Shown: positions 28,726 through 38,617, numbered from the stretch's first letter. The stretch: 64,000 nt of DNA from an uncultured Bacillota bacterium (GCA_902493275.1 CABUOQ010000006.1:1-64000); one strand, 5' to 3'. The notes: a model not told the origin generated them from the letters alone. Translations and numbers: made by a program.

Positions 28726-30219
28726 ATGAAGAAGTTTATTTATTATTTAAATTTATTTGTTTTATTGATTTCATGTTCTAGCAATCAATCGTTAAGTAGT
28801 GAATGTTCACATGAGATTGTTATTGATAAAGAAATTGCTGCAACATGTTTTGAAGACGGTTTGACACAAGGCAGTCATTGTAAAAAGTGTCAAGAGATAA
28901 TTATTCCTCAAGAAGTCATTCCTAGAGGACATCATTTTAATCTAGAAAAAATTTGCATAACTAGTGATCATGGTATAGAAAAAGAGGCACGCTTTTATTG
29001 TCACGATTGTCAAAATGTCGAGTTTAGAACATTGAAATGTACAGACATTAATATGCCTATTTTAGATATTGAAGGTTCTTTGAAAGATGTATCTAAAGAA
29101 AATAAAGTAAAAGTCAGGGTAAAGTATGAGAATCAATATGGTCTAAGTTTTGATTCTTTTTGTACTTTTAAAGTTCAAGGATCTTCATCTGCAGGATATC
29201 CAAAGAAAAATTATAACATTCAATTTTTAGATGAAGAAGGAAATAAAAAGAAAGTATTAATAAATGAGGATTGGGGGAAGCAAAGTAAATATTGCTTAAA
29301 AGCGAACTGGATAGATTTTTCTCAATCAAGAAATGTTGTTTCCGCTAAAATCTATGGACAGATTGTTCATTCACGAGATATTAAAGATGATTTTTCAAGT
29401 TTGGTTAATGGTGGCGCTATTGATGGCTTTCCGATTTTAATTTATAATGATGGAACTTTTTTGGGACTATACACTTTAAATATCCCTAAAGATAAATGGC
29501 TTTTTAACATGTCTCGCGAAGATATTAGACAAGGTATTCTTATGGCGGATGATTGGACCGATTCTGTATTTTTAAAAGAAAATGTTAAGTATGACTTTTC
29601 TAATGGTTGGGATAATGAGTACTGCTCTACAGAAAACAGTATAGGTAGTAAGTGGATGGTTGATTCATTTAATGATTTGATTACTTTTATTAACACCTCT
29701 ACGGATGAAGAGTTTAAAAAAGGTATTAATCAATACGTGAATGTTCCTAGATCGATTGATTCTTTAATTTATACTTACTTTATTTTAGGCGGAGATAACC
29801 TTAGTAAAAATATACTTTGGGTAACATATGATGGTATCAAATGGACACCTAGTATGTATGATTTAGATTCAACTTGGGGATTACAATATGATGGATTAAA
29901 TTATAATAAATATGATGACATTACAATAGATAAATGCGATTTTTATTGGAACAGAAATATACTTTGGGAAAGACTATATCATCTCTTTAAAGATCAAGTA
30001 AAGACTAGATATTTTGATTTAAGAAAACAAATTTTAACATATGAAAATATTAATGAATCATTTTCATCATTTATAAAATCTATACCGGATATAGTTTATG
30101 AAACAGATTCTTTAAGGTGGGAAGATATTCCTTCAAAAGAAACAAACAATTTAAAACAAATTCAAGAGTTTTGCAATTATAGGTTAACTTTATTCGATAA
30201 AATAATGGAGGAAATATGA
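28726..30219 (+). CDS. CotH-kinase-family lipoprotein
   Basis: A 497-residue lipoprotein (lipobox LLISC). Residues about 25-105 hold Cys/His pairs (HCKKCQE, FYCHDCQN) that could bind a metal. From about residue 115 to the end it matches the CotH family: FKVQGSSSAGYPKKNYNIQF, a KANWIDFSQSRN block, GLYTLNIPKDKWLF and SMYDLDSTWG. CotH of Bacillus is a spore-coat protein kinase; relatives occur on the surface of polysaccharide degraders and in cellulosome-like systems. Kinase activity here is not proven by the sequence. The 74-base gap upstream is almost pure A/T and I see no Shine-Dalgarno, so this gene may begin a sub-operon. It overlaps the next gene by 4 bases. Confidence 0.75.
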   Translation: MKKFIYYLNLFVLLISCSSNQSLSSECSHEIVIDKEIAATCFEDGLTQGSHCKKCQEIIIPQEVIPRGHHFNLEKICITSDHGIEKEARFYCHDCQNVEFRTLKCTDINMPILDIEGSLKDVSKENKVKVRVKYENQYGLSFDSFCTFKVQGSSSAGYPKKNYNIQFLDEEGNKKKVLINEDWGKQSKYCLKANWIDFSQSRNVVSAKIYGQIVHSRDIKDDFSSLVNGGAIDGFPILIYNDGTFLGLYTLNIPKDKWLFNMSREDIRQGILMADDWTDSVFLKENVKYDFSNGWDNEYCSTENSIGSKWMVDSFNDLITFINTSTDEEFKKGINQYVNVPRSIDSLIYTYFILGGDNLSKNILWVTYDGIKWTPSMYDLDSTWGLQYDGLNYNKYDDITIDKCDFYWNRNILWERLYHLFKDQVKTRYFDLRKQILTYENINESFSSFIKSIPDIVYETDSLRWEDIPSKETNNLKQIQEFCNYRLTLFDKIMEEI

Positions 30220-31109
30220 AGTCATTAAGATTATTAAGAGATACAAATAATAAGAAAATTCACGCACATGGTGGAGGAATAATTAAATTTAAAGAATATT
30301 ACTATTGGTATGGAGAAGATAGAAGAAAAAATAATTATGTATCAATTTATAGAAGTAAAGATTTAAAAAATTGGGAATTTAGAAATCATATTTTAAAGGT
30401 TGATTCAATTCAAAAAAGTATTAGCTCATATAATTTAGGATTATGTAACAAAGACGGACAAAAAGTTAATATTGAAAGACCTAAAATTATTTATAACAAA
30501 AAAATAAACAAATTTATTTTATGGGCTCATTATGAAAACGGAAAAGACTATAATGTAGCGTCAGTTTGCATAGCAACATGTTCTAGTATTGATGGCGATT
30601 ACGAGTTTAATGGATATTTTAGACCTTTAGGATATATGTCTAGAGACTTAACTATTTTTACGGATGAAGATAAAAATTATTTAATATCAGCCTCAAATGA
30701 TAATGCGGATCTCCATATTTATGAAATAAGTGAAGATGGACTTAAAATTGAAAAATTAATAAGTCAACAATTCGTTGGTGAATTTAGAGAAGCTCCAGCG
30801 ATGTTTAAAAAAGATGGTATTTATTATCTTTTAACTTCTTATTGTACAGGGTGGATACCTAATCAATGCAAATATGCATATAGTGACAATTTAAATAAAC
30901 CATTTTCAAAATTAAAAAATATTGGCAATAAAAATACTTCACATTCGCAACCAATGTTTATTATTAATGTAAAAAATAATATAATCTATATAGGTGATAG
31001 ATGGGGTGGGTTATCATGGAAGAATGTTGATGAATTTGATTACATGCAATCTACATATACATATACTCACATTATTGAAGAAAATCATCATTTAAGATTT
31101 AAGGATTAA
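30216..31109 (+). CDS. GH43-like five-bladed beta-propeller glycosidase
   Basis: This 297-residue protein has no signal peptide. The opening KKIHAHGGGIIKFKEYYYWYGE, then IERPKIIYNKKINKFILWAHYE, SRDLTIFTDEDKNYLIS and EFREAPAMFKKDGIYYLLTS are the blade motifs of GH43 enzymes resembling the exo-beta-1,3-galactanase branch (HAHGGG start). The Glu of REAPA is the likely general acid; an obvious catalytic-base Asp is not evident, which is also reported for that branch. An action on galactan or arabinogalactan fragments would suit the alpha-galactosidase and CotH neighbours. It shares an ATGA overlap with the upstream gene and ends 2 bases before the RDD-like gene. Confidence 0.65.
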   Translation: MKSLRLLRDTNNKKIHAHGGGIIKFKEYYYWYGEDRRKNNYVSIYRSKDLKNWEFRNHILKVDSIQKSISSYNLGLCNKDGQKVNIERPKIIYNKKINKFILWAHYENGKDYNVASVCIATCSSIDGDYEFNGYFRPLGYMSRDLTIFTDEDKNYLISASNDNADLHIYEISEDGLKIEKLISQQFVGEFREAPAMFKKDGIYYLLTSYCTGWIPNQCKYAYSDNLNKPFSKLKNIGNKNTSHSQPMFIINVKNNIIYIGDRWGGLSWKNVDEFDYMQSTYTYTHIIEENHHLRFKD

Positions 31110-31111
31110 AT

Positions 31112-32311
31112 ATGGAAATAAAAACAATTAAAACATCAACAGAGGTATGTCCTAGAGGTAAAAAAATAAGCATTAGTTTACTAGATGCTGTTTTATGCTT
31201 TTTTTTCTCGCTTTTATTGTTTATAGGAGCTTTTGAAATATACTCTTCAACAAGCTATTATAAGAATTGTGATGCACAAATTAATTCATATGTTCAATCC
31301 ATTTCTTCTTTAGTGTCTGATAGTCGTTTGAGTTATGTTTATGTAGATAAAAATAATAGTACATTAATGAAAAATCCGGATGAAATATCATATGAATTCA
31401 CTTTAAATCTAATCTATCAAAAAGCAATCCTTATTGATAATGACAAGTATGTAAATATGGATAAATTTAGTAATCTAGAAGATGATAAAGATTATGACAT
31501 ATTGAGTTTTTATTACGGAGATTATTATCATAATAATTCAGATAAATATAGTAATTACAATTCTGAAAAAAACCTTAGTTATTTTCAAAATAAATTTTTA
31601 AATAGCATTAATAATAAAGAATATAATTATCTTGTGTTAGAAGATAATAAATTTAGTCTAACTAATAAATATGTAGAAGATTATTTAAAACACTTAGATG
31701 GAAATAAACAAGCTTCAATTTCATTTTTTTCATCTATAAATGAAGCGTATAATGAAATATTAAATGACACAATTGAAGATTATATGATCAATTTTGTGCC
31801 ATATGCTAGTTTAGAAAAACAATATAGTCAAATTATTGATAAACAAAATCAAGAATTATTATCATTGCTTTTATTCACTTTTTTCTTAGCAGTAATGATT
31901 CTTTATTTTGTTATTCCACTTATATTTAAAGATGGTAGAACAATCTTTATGAAAGTTTTTAAAACTAGTTTAATAAGCACGTCATTAACACCAGTTAAAT
32001 GGTATCAGATATTAATTAAGGCTATTACTTTATTATTTTTATATCTTTTTATGCCATGTTTTAGTTCAATCATGGTCTTAGGATATGTTGAAGGTATTAG
32101 TGTTTTGATGACAGATTTCCTTAATATATTTAATTTATTTGCTTTAGCATTATTGATGGTTTTATTTATGATTTGTTCGATATTCTTTACTTTTTATAAA
32201 AAAGATAGCAAGCAAACTTTTTCGGAGTTATTTTCTTTTACAAAAACATATGAAAATAACACGATTGAATTATTAAAAATAGGTGATAAAACATTTGAAA
32301 TAAAAAAATAA
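31112..32311 (+). CDS. RDD-like membrane protein with large extracytoplasmic domain
   Basis: The 399-residue membrane protein has one helix at about residues 27-45 preceded by KKISISLLDAVL, an extracytoplasmic stretch of about 200 residues rich in Asn, Tyr and Asp, and three or four C-terminal helices. Between the later helices, IPLIFKDGRTIFMKVFKTSL followed by VKWYQILIKA resembles the RDD-family loop (G.TLGK...W.Q...R). A second protein of the same layout is encoded at 43698-44873. The function is unknown. It directly follows the glycan cluster but probably belongs with the transporter array after it. AAGGA lies before the start. Confidence 0.5.
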   Translation: MEIKTIKTSTEVCPRGKKISISLLDAVLCFFFSLLLFIGAFEIYSSTSYYKNCDAQINSYVQSISSLVSDSRLSYVYVDKNNSTLMKNPDEISYEFTLNLIYQKAILIDNDKYVNMDKFSNLEDDKDYDILSFYYGDYYHNNSDKYSNYNSEKNLSYFQNKFLNSINNKEYNYLVLEDNKFSLTNKYVEDYLKHLDGNKQASISFFSSINEAYNEILNDTIEDYMINFVPYASLEKQYSQIIDKQNQELLSLLLFTFFLAVMILYFVIPLIFKDGRTIFMKVFKTSLISTSLTPVKWYQILIKAITLLFLYLFMPCFSSIMVLGYVEGISVLMTDFLNIFNLFALALLMVLFMICSIFFTFYKKDSKQTFSELFSFTKTYENNTIELLKIGDKTFEIKK

Positions 32312-32317
32312 ATTTTG

Positions 32318-32358
32318 GCATTGCAATTAATTTTATAATGCTTAAATTATTTTTTTCT
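32318..32358 (+). terminator. Weak possible terminator after the RDD-like gene
   Basis: GCATT (32318-32322) and AATGC (32337-32341) can pair around a 14-base loop, followed about 8 bases later by seven T. The stem is short and the T-run is displaced, so this is a tentative call. It lies just before the transporter promoter, where a terminator would be expected. Confidence 0.3.
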
Positions 32359-32384
32359 GTTTATGAAAAAGACAGACTTTATAT

Positions 32385-32430
32385 TTGACTTATACTTTGC
32401 TTTAGCGTATTCTTTCCTTAAGGGTACATA
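32385..32430 (+). promoter_or_regulatory. Promoter of the four-transporter operon with shared start-site motif
   Basis: TTGACT (32385-32390), a 17-base spacer, TATTCT (32408-32413), 6 bases, then AAGGGTACATA (32420-32430) beginning at the predicted +1. The leader is about 111 bases and ends in AGAGGGG before ATG 32531. Spacing and 11-mer are identical to the MACPF operon promoter at 8945-8990. After the 11-mer both continue as ATAATTTTT, with a 2-base insertion in the minus-strand copy. Confidence 0.7.
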
Positions 32431-32530
32431 ATAATTTTTTATATATAATAAATGAGAATATTTTTAATAATGTTAATTTTTATTTAATTGTATATAATGA
32501 AAAAATCGTAATTTCAGAGGGGTTTATTAA

Positions 32531-34516
32531 ATGATAAAAATTACGGATTTAAATTTCAAATATGAAGGCTCTAATTCGTATGTCTTTAAAAATTTAAATA
32601 TCAAATTTCCTAATACAGGTATGTTTTTAATAACTGGTGAATCTGGGTGTGGAAAAACAACTTTATTTAATTTATTAAACGGAGACTTAATTTCAGAAGA
32701 AGGTAGTATTTCTTTATTAGGTCAAAAATATGAATCTTATGGAAAAGATAAATTAAAAGAATTTATACATAGTAATATAACATACATGTTACAAGAAACT
32801 AGTTTGGTTGAGAATTTTACGGTTTTTAAAAATCTCCAATTATTAAAAAAATCTGATGATGAAGTTAATAAAATAATAAAAGATCTAAATTTATCTAATT
32901 TAAAAAACAGAAAATGTGCTAAATTGTCTTCTGGTCAAAGACAGAGAGTGGCCTTTGCTTGCTCGATATTAAATTGCAAACAGGTGTTATTATTAGATGA
33001 AGCAACAGCTAATCTTGATGAAGAAAATAAAGATCTATTTTTTAATTATTTAAAGAAGATATCGGATAAAGTATTAGTGTTATGTATTTCTCATGAGATA
33101 CAGTTATATAAAAAATATGTTGATGGAATTGTAGATTTAAATCATAAAGAAAGGGTATATGATTTTAGCATTTCTCAAAACGAAGAATTAACACCTTTAA
33201 AACATAATCCTAAAAAGAAAATTCTTTTTTGGAAAAACGTTTTTTCGTTTTCTAAAAATATTTTATTGCGTAGCTTTTTATTTTTATTAACCATGACAAT
33301 TTTCACTATTTCATGTATAGGTATTTATAAGGGAAATGATCGTGTCTATGAAAATGTGGTGATTTCTAATGAATATATTAATGATGATAATCAACTAGCA
33401 GTAGATTTATCGATGAAAGATACAAAGAATGTATTAAAGCGTGGCGAAACATATGAAAAGAAAATATATATGAATAAATATATAGATTTCAATGAGATGT
33501 TTGATTATCCTAATGATCTTCCATTTTATGATTTAACGATTGATAATAAAAAAGATATTAATGATATCTATGGTAGAAATAAAACTGCCATCAATGAGAT
33601 AACTATTGGTATTAATACTGAAATAATATCGGGTTATACAAGCATAAGGGATTTTGAATATTTAATAGATACTAAGGTGACATTTATTCCTACTAAGGAT
33701 GAATTTGTGATTACAGGTATATATGAATCAAAAGTGGATACGATAAATATAGATTATGAAGAGTTAAATTTAAAATGTTATAATATTGATACTAATAAAT
33801 TAAAAAGAAATATTTTAAAAGAGTTCGATTCTATTAAAGTTATTAAAATTCCTGAAGCAGATATTATTAGCAGTTTTAAGTTTGATTATTTATATTGTAA
33901 AAGCGAAGATAAAGAAATTGATGTTTCTAATGCGAGTTTTAAGATAGATTCCAATGTAGAGGGAAATATTTGCTATATAGATGGCGAGTATTTAAAAAAT
34001 GTAATTTATGAATCAAATCTAAAAACCATCGTTACATATAGTTCTGAATATTTGATGAATTTAGATATTCGTTCATCAAAAATAGCTGCGACTAATAACA
34101 GTTCAATTTGGTATCCTTTATACAGTACTCAATTTAAAAATTTTGTATCTTTTATTGAATTTATATGCATTGGATTTATGATTTGCCTCGTTTGTGAATT
34201 GTTTTATTTCTTTTTTGAAAATGGAATGCGCAAAGATTTGAAGTTGATGAAAAGCTATGATTATACAGATAGATCAATTAAAGTGTTTAAAGGCAAATAT
34301 CATATCATATGTTATGCGATATCATTCATCCTATTATTTTTGGTGGCTAGTATTTTACATTTAATTAATAAAATTAAATATCCGGGTAGCGCTTTGGCTT
34401 TAACCCCATACTTAAATATAGTGGGTTATTTATTTATTTCATTAGTCGTTGTTGTTTGTTTAAATACACTCATCTCTTTTATCAAAAGGAGAATAAATTA
34501 TGATTCAAATAATTAA
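32531..34516 (+). CDS. ATPase-FtsX-like fusion ABC transporter, A-type (pair 2)
   Basis: A 661-residue fusion. The N-terminal ATPase has Walker A GESGCGKTT, Q-loop YMLQETS, signature LSSGQRQRV, Walker B VLLLDEA and switch ISHEIQ, all intact. One helix near residue 245 leads to an extracytoplasmic domain of about 280 residues, and three helices end the protein. Order and size match the A-type member of the minus-strand pair (666 residues), and a conserved-looking NEITIGINTEI...ITGIYESK is recognisable in the extracytoplasmic domain of the third A-type too. It is the first gene of the four-transporter operon and overlaps the next by 17 bases. The substrate is unknown. Confidence 0.87.
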   Translation: MIKITDLNFKYEGSNSYVFKNLNIKFPNTGMFLITGESGCGKTTLFNLLNGDLISEEGSISLLGQKYESYGKDKLKEFIHSNITYMLQETSLVENFTVFKNLQLLKKSDDEVNKIIKDLNLSNLKNRKCAKLSSGQRQRVAFACSILNCKQVLLLDEATANLDEENKDLFFNYLKKISDKVLVLCISHEIQLYKKYVDGIVDLNHKERVYDFSISQNEELTPLKHNPKKKILFWKNVFSFSKNILLRSFLFLLTMTIFTISCIGIYKGNDRVYENVVISNEYINDDNQLAVDLSMKDTKNVLKRGETYEKKIYMNKYIDFNEMFDYPNDLPFYDLTIDNKKDINDIYGRNKTAINEITIGINTEIISGYTSIRDFEYLIDTKVTFIPTKDEFVITGIYESKVDTINIDYEELNLKCYNIDTNKLKRNILKEFDSIKVIKIPEADIISSFKFDYLYCKSEDKEIDVSNASFKIDSNVEGNICYIDGEYLKNVIYESNLKTIVTYSSEYLMNLDIRSSKIAATNNSSIWYPLYSTQFKNFVSFIEFICIGFMICLVCELFYFFFENGMRKDLKLMKSYDYTDRSIKVFKGKYHIICYAISFILLFLVASILHLINKIKYPGSALALTPYLNIVGYLFISLVVVVCLNTLISFIKRRINYDSNN

Positions 34517-36674
34517 TGTAAACAAAAAAATAAAGAATCAAGATTTATTCTCTGATTTAAATTTAATTATTCCAGAAAAAAGAATAACGGCTTTCATTGG
34601 ACAATCGGGAAGCGGAAAGACTACATTGCTTGATATTATTTTTAATCAAACAAAATATCAGGGTAAAGTTGTAATTGATAATGAAATATATCATTCAAAT
34701 ACATTGTCAGTTGCTAATAAAGTTTCTTATCAAAGTAATTATGATGTACTTTTTGAGAATGAAACAGTAGATAGAAATTTAAAATTTGCTTGCCCTAACT
34801 TATCAGAAAGTAAAATTATCTATTTTTTAAAACGCTATAATTTAATTAATAGTCGATATAAAAAAATAAAAGAACTATCTGGTGGCCAAAAACAAACTGT
34901 AAAAATATTGCAATGTATATTATCTGATAGCGATTATATGCTTTTTGATGAACCAACAGCTTCATTAGATACTAAATTAATTAAAGTTTTTAATGAAGAT
35001 ATATTGTCTTTAAGAAATAATAAAGGAATTATTATTGCAACCCACGATGAAAATATAATTAATCTTGCTGATAAAGTGGTAGATTTAGAAGATCTTCAAG
35101 AAGATAAAATTGAAGAAACATCATTTGAAGTTGCTAAACCTAGAAAGGATTATCAAAAACGAAGTATTAATTACAATTTTACAAGATTAGTGACCAATTT
35201 ATTTTCTGTTTTTATGACTATAATTTTTACACTTGTATTCTTTATAAGCCTTTCTAACTCGATGACATTTAGTGAGAATGTTAAGATTGGAGAAGATGAA
35301 ATAGTATTTCAAAATATTTATTCTAATGATTATTATCTTACACCTAACGAGGCATATAAATTATTTAATGAATGTGATGCCATTGATGAATTTGCTAATA
35401 CGATAGATTGTACGGATACCGTTAAATTCTTAGATTCAAATATCACGTGTAATTATTTGCCGATAGATGGATATTCACAAGAGAATAATTTAAAAAAAAT
35501 ACCTTTAAAAACGACGAGTAAAATTCAACAAGGAAAAAACGGAAAAACTATTAAAAATGATGTTCAAATTATTATTTCACAAAAGATATATGATGCGATT
35601 TGTGAGATAGCAAAAAAAATGAATATAAAAAATATTAGTTTGGATAATCTTGTATTTAATGAATATTTTCATGCGGTTGATGTTTTTGATGATGAAGATT
35701 ATAAAATTTCATTTTCTAGAAATTACTATTATTATTCTTTGACACAATCATTTAATAATAACGATTGTTTTTATGATTTTGAATTTATTAATGATTATCC
35801 TCAAAATGTTGTTAAAAATTATGACATGTATATAAGTGAAGATATTATAAAAATTTTTCAATCGGTCATTAATAGTTTCGATTATGAAAATAAAACTTTT
35901 AAGATAATTGATGAAACCAATAAGATATATGTCCCTGATTTAGAGTTTTATCAATTAATTAAAAAAAATAAAATACATGGTAGCGAAACAATTGAATTGC
36001 CATATGAAAACCAAGTTATAGTTGAAGGTGATAAACCACAACAAGAAAAAGTTTTATGGCCATCTTATTGTAAAGAGAATAACAATTTTTCTATGGAACC
36101 AAGCTTAATAAGTGGATATTATGAGGATGAATTTTCTTATCGCAGATATATATATAAATTGATAGACAAAACGGACTTTTATCAAAAAATTAAACCATTT
36201 AATTCGATACGTGTTAATGATTTAGAAAAAGCTAAACAATATCTCGATGATAATAATTTTAATTATTTAACTTTTGAAAATAACGTTGATAGACTTAATG
36301 AAATGAGCCATAAATTTGTTACAAGTGGTGTAATTTATATTTTTGGATCGGTATTAGTGGATTTAGTATTTATAATCATAGTCGAAATGCTCCATGAACC
36401 AAAAATAAAGAGAGAACTATTTTTTGGTCAAGATCAAAGTGTGTTAGCGACAAATGAGTTTAAAGCGCATATATCATCACTTCTTGTTACCTCAATATCG
36501 ATAGATGGTTTATTGTTTGGTATATTATTAATATATTCTTTAATAAATAAATTAACTTTAAATTATGCAATTTGGGTTGCGACATATATGATTATGAGAA
36601 TTATAATAGAGATAATCGTTTATTTGATTCAAAAAATGATTGTTGCTAAGAAAAAATATAGGTTTGGAAGATGA
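34500..36674 (+). CDS. ATPase-FtsX-like fusion ABC transporter, B-type (pair 2)
   Basis: A 724-residue partner of the preceding protein. The ATPase domain has Walker A GQSGSGKTT, Q-loop SYQSNYDVL (Gln kept, unlike the other B-types), signature LSGGQKQTV, Walker B YMLFDEP and switch ATHDE. A single helix follows at about residues 228-248, then about 390 extracytoplasmic residues and three C-terminal helices. It starts inside the upstream gene with AAAGGAG before the ATG, and overlaps the next gene by 4 bases (ATGA). The fixed A-then-B order and overlaps indicate obligate heterodimers. Confidence 0.87.
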   Translation: MIQIINVNKKIKNQDLFSDLNLIIPEKRITAFIGQSGSGKTTLLDIIFNQTKYQGKVVIDNEIYHSNTLSVANKVSYQSNYDVLFENETVDRNLKFACPNLSESKIIYFLKRYNLINSRYKKIKELSGGQKQTVKILQCILSDSDYMLFDEPTASLDTKLIKVFNEDILSLRNNKGIIIATHDENIINLADKVVDLEDLQEDKIEETSFEVAKPRKDYQKRSINYNFTRLVTNLFSVFMTIIFTLVFFISLSNSMTFSENVKIGEDEIVFQNIYSNDYYLTPNEAYKLFNECDAIDEFANTIDCTDTVKFLDSNITCNYLPIDGYSQENNLKKIPLKTTSKIQQGKNGKTIKNDVQIIISQKIYDAICEIAKKMNIKNISLDNLVFNEYFHAVDVFDDEDYKISFSRNYYYYSLTQSFNNNDCFYDFEFINDYPQNVVKNYDMYISEDIIKIFQSVINSFDYENKTFKIIDETNKIYVPDLEFYQLIKKNKIHGSETIELPYENQVIVEGDKPQQEKVLWPSYCKENNNFSMEPSLISGYYEDEFSYRRYIYKLIDKTDFYQKIKPFNSIRVNDLEKAKQYLDDNNFNYLTFENNVDRLNEMSHKFVTSGVIYIFGSVLVDLVFIIIVEMLHEPKIKRELFFGQDQSVLATNEFKAHISSLLVTSISIDGLLFGILLIYSLINKLTLNYAIWVATYMIMRIIIEIIVYLIQKMIVAKKKYRFGR

Positions 36675-38617
36675 TAGAATTAAAAAACGTTTGTTTTAAA
36701 TACCCAAATAATGAGGATTTTATTTTACAAGATGTCAATCTTAATTTTAATTCTCATGGTTTCTATTTAATTTCAGGAGCGGTTGGCTCAGGTAAATCAA
36801 CTTTATTAAAGCTAATTTTAGGACAAATAAGACCTCAAAAAGGTGATATTTTAATTGATGATATATCATATAATAAAATTGATGCCCTGAAGCTTATTGA
36901 GCATAAAATTGCTTATATAGCTCAAGAGACAACTTTGTTTGATGATTTAACTTGTCTAAATAATCTTTTAATTATAGAGGAAGATTTGAAAAAAATAGAT
37001 GATGTTTTAATTAAAGTAAATTTAATAAATAAGAAGAAAACTAAAGTAAAAAAATTATCACAAGGTGAAAGACAAAGACTATGTATTGCAAGGGCATTAC
37101 TTTTAAATAAAGAAATTATTTTGTGCGATGAAATTACTTCAGCATTAGATAAAAAAAATCGTAATAACATTTTAAGTTTATTAAAAGAACTATCAAAATG
37201 TAAACTTGTTTTAGCAATATCACATCAAACTAAGATATATCTACCTTTTTGTGATGTACATTTGGTTTTGCAAAATGGAAATTTTACAAATGAAATATTA
37301 AACGAAATTAAAGATATAAAATCATCAAACAATATAAAAGATATTAGGATTCAGGAGGATAAGTTAGTTTTACCATATGCCCCTAAGTTAATTCTTAAGG
37401 GTGCATCTTTTGGATTATTGATTTTAGTGGCGTACATATTAATAGTATTTATATGGTTTTATTGGGGACAAAATTCCTCAACGACGTATCTTGCAGATGA
37501 ATATGCATATAATCAGGTGGTTTTTAATGGAAGCAAAAGCGCTTTAAGCCAAGAGGCTTTAAATGCAACGTATATAGATAATATATATTATTTTGAAGAA
37601 AGAACTTTTAAAAATAACAATTCTGATATTTTTTATTTTAATGAGGAAATTGAAGCAAAATTAGTCGGTCAGTCAATTAGAATTAATCCAATAAAAGAAT
37701 CAAAAATTATTTATGGTAGAAATCGTGAGAAAAAAAATGAAGTAACAATAGGTATTCCTAAATGGTTCGAAAAAAAACTATGGGGATCTTTTATTGACAC
37801 CTATGTTGTTTTAAATGAAGAAAAATTTTATATTACAGGTGTCTATCAATCTTCAAGAAGTTCGTTGGAATTAAACATTGAAATAAATGATGATTTACAA
37901 GTTTATTTTTCTTCTTATAATAATTCTAATTTTTATAATGAATTTATTGATGAAGTAGCTATTCGACTTCAAGATATCCATGAAGATATGATACTTCCTT
38001 ATAGAATGAGTAAACTTTATTTTAAAATCGGTAATCAATTAAAATGTATATCATTAGCAAATATGCAAATACGCGTTGATAATAATAGACCCTTTACAGA
38101 TATAATTATAAAAAAAGATACCTATAAAGAAATAATTCAAGAAAATATTAATTATAGTACTGCATTTTATAATCAAATCGATGATTTAAAAACAGATTTA
38201 CAAAATTCCAATAAATTAATTTATCCGTATTTATTTATGGAATCAACAAGCAAAGGCTTTGATTCTGCATTTACCAAAACCAATATGACATTATTAGTTA
38301 TCTTTGGCGTAGATATTATTATAGGTGTACTATATTTTGTCTTTGTTTTTAAAGATAAAAAGTTTTATCGTCAGCTTAAAGAATTAAAAGATGTTCTAAA
38401 TAAAAATATTAAGAATGTAAACGTAAAGAGAAATATTATTATTGAAATGAGTATGTTAATTATTTTTCTGATTGGTGTTTTAATTACTCAAATTAAATTG
38501 TTATTGCCTTTTACAGATGTGATTTTGTTTTCAATTATTTGTTTATTAAATTATGCTATAATAAAGAGTATATATTCAAATTTATATTGGAGAAAAATTT
38601 ATGATAATAGGATCTAG
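36671..38617 (+). CDS. ATPase-FtsX-like fusion ABC transporter, A-type (pair 3)
   Basis: A 648-residue fusion. Walker A is GAVGSGKST, the Q-loop YIAQETTLF, the signature LSQGERQRL, Walker B IILCDEI and the switch ISHQTK. A helix at about residues 240-262, an extracytoplasmic domain with KNEVTIGIPKW and ITGVYQSS (the A-type pattern), and three C-terminal helices complete it. The start codon overlaps the TGA of the previous gene and only a weak GGAAG precedes it, so it is translationally coupled. The next gene overlaps by 17 bases. It is the smallest of the three A-types. Confidence 0.87.
   Translation: MIELKNVCFKYPNNEDFILQDVNLNFNSHGFYLISGAVGSGKSTLLKLILGQIRPQKGDILIDDISYNKIDALKLIEHKIAYIAQETTLFDDLTCLNNLLIIEEDLKKIDDVLIKVNLINKKKTKVKKLSQGERQRLCIARALLLNKEIILCDEITSALDKKNRNNILSLLKELSKCKLVLAISHQTKIYLPFCDVHLVLQNGNFTNEILNEIKDIKSSNNIKDIRIQEDKLVLPYAPKLILKGASFGLLILVAYILIVFIWFYWGQNSSTTYLADEYAYNQVVFNGSKSALSQEALNATYIDNIYYFEERTFKNNNSDIFYFNEEIEAKLVGQSIRINPIKESKIIYGRNREKKNEVTIGIPKWFEKKLWGSFIDTYVVLNEEKFYITGVYQSSRSSLELNIEINDDLQVYFSSYNNSNFYNEFIDEVAIRLQDIHEDMILPYRMSKLYFKIGNQLKCISLANMQIRVDNNRPFTDIIIKKDTYKEIIQENINYSTAFYNQIDDLKTDLQNSNKLIYPYLFMESTSKGFDSAFTKTNMTLLVIFGVDIIIGVLYFVFVFKDKKFYRQLKELKDVLNKNIKNVNVKRNIIIEMSMLIIFLIGVLITQIKLLLPFTDVILFSIICLLNYAIIKSIYSNLYWRKIYDNRI

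Noticed and set aside
32452..32487. Short frame (11 codons, MRIFLIMLIFI) in the leader of the transporter operon
   Set aside because: No Shine-Dalgarno, and the minus-strand leader with the same promoter has no counterpart, so a leader peptide is not supported.
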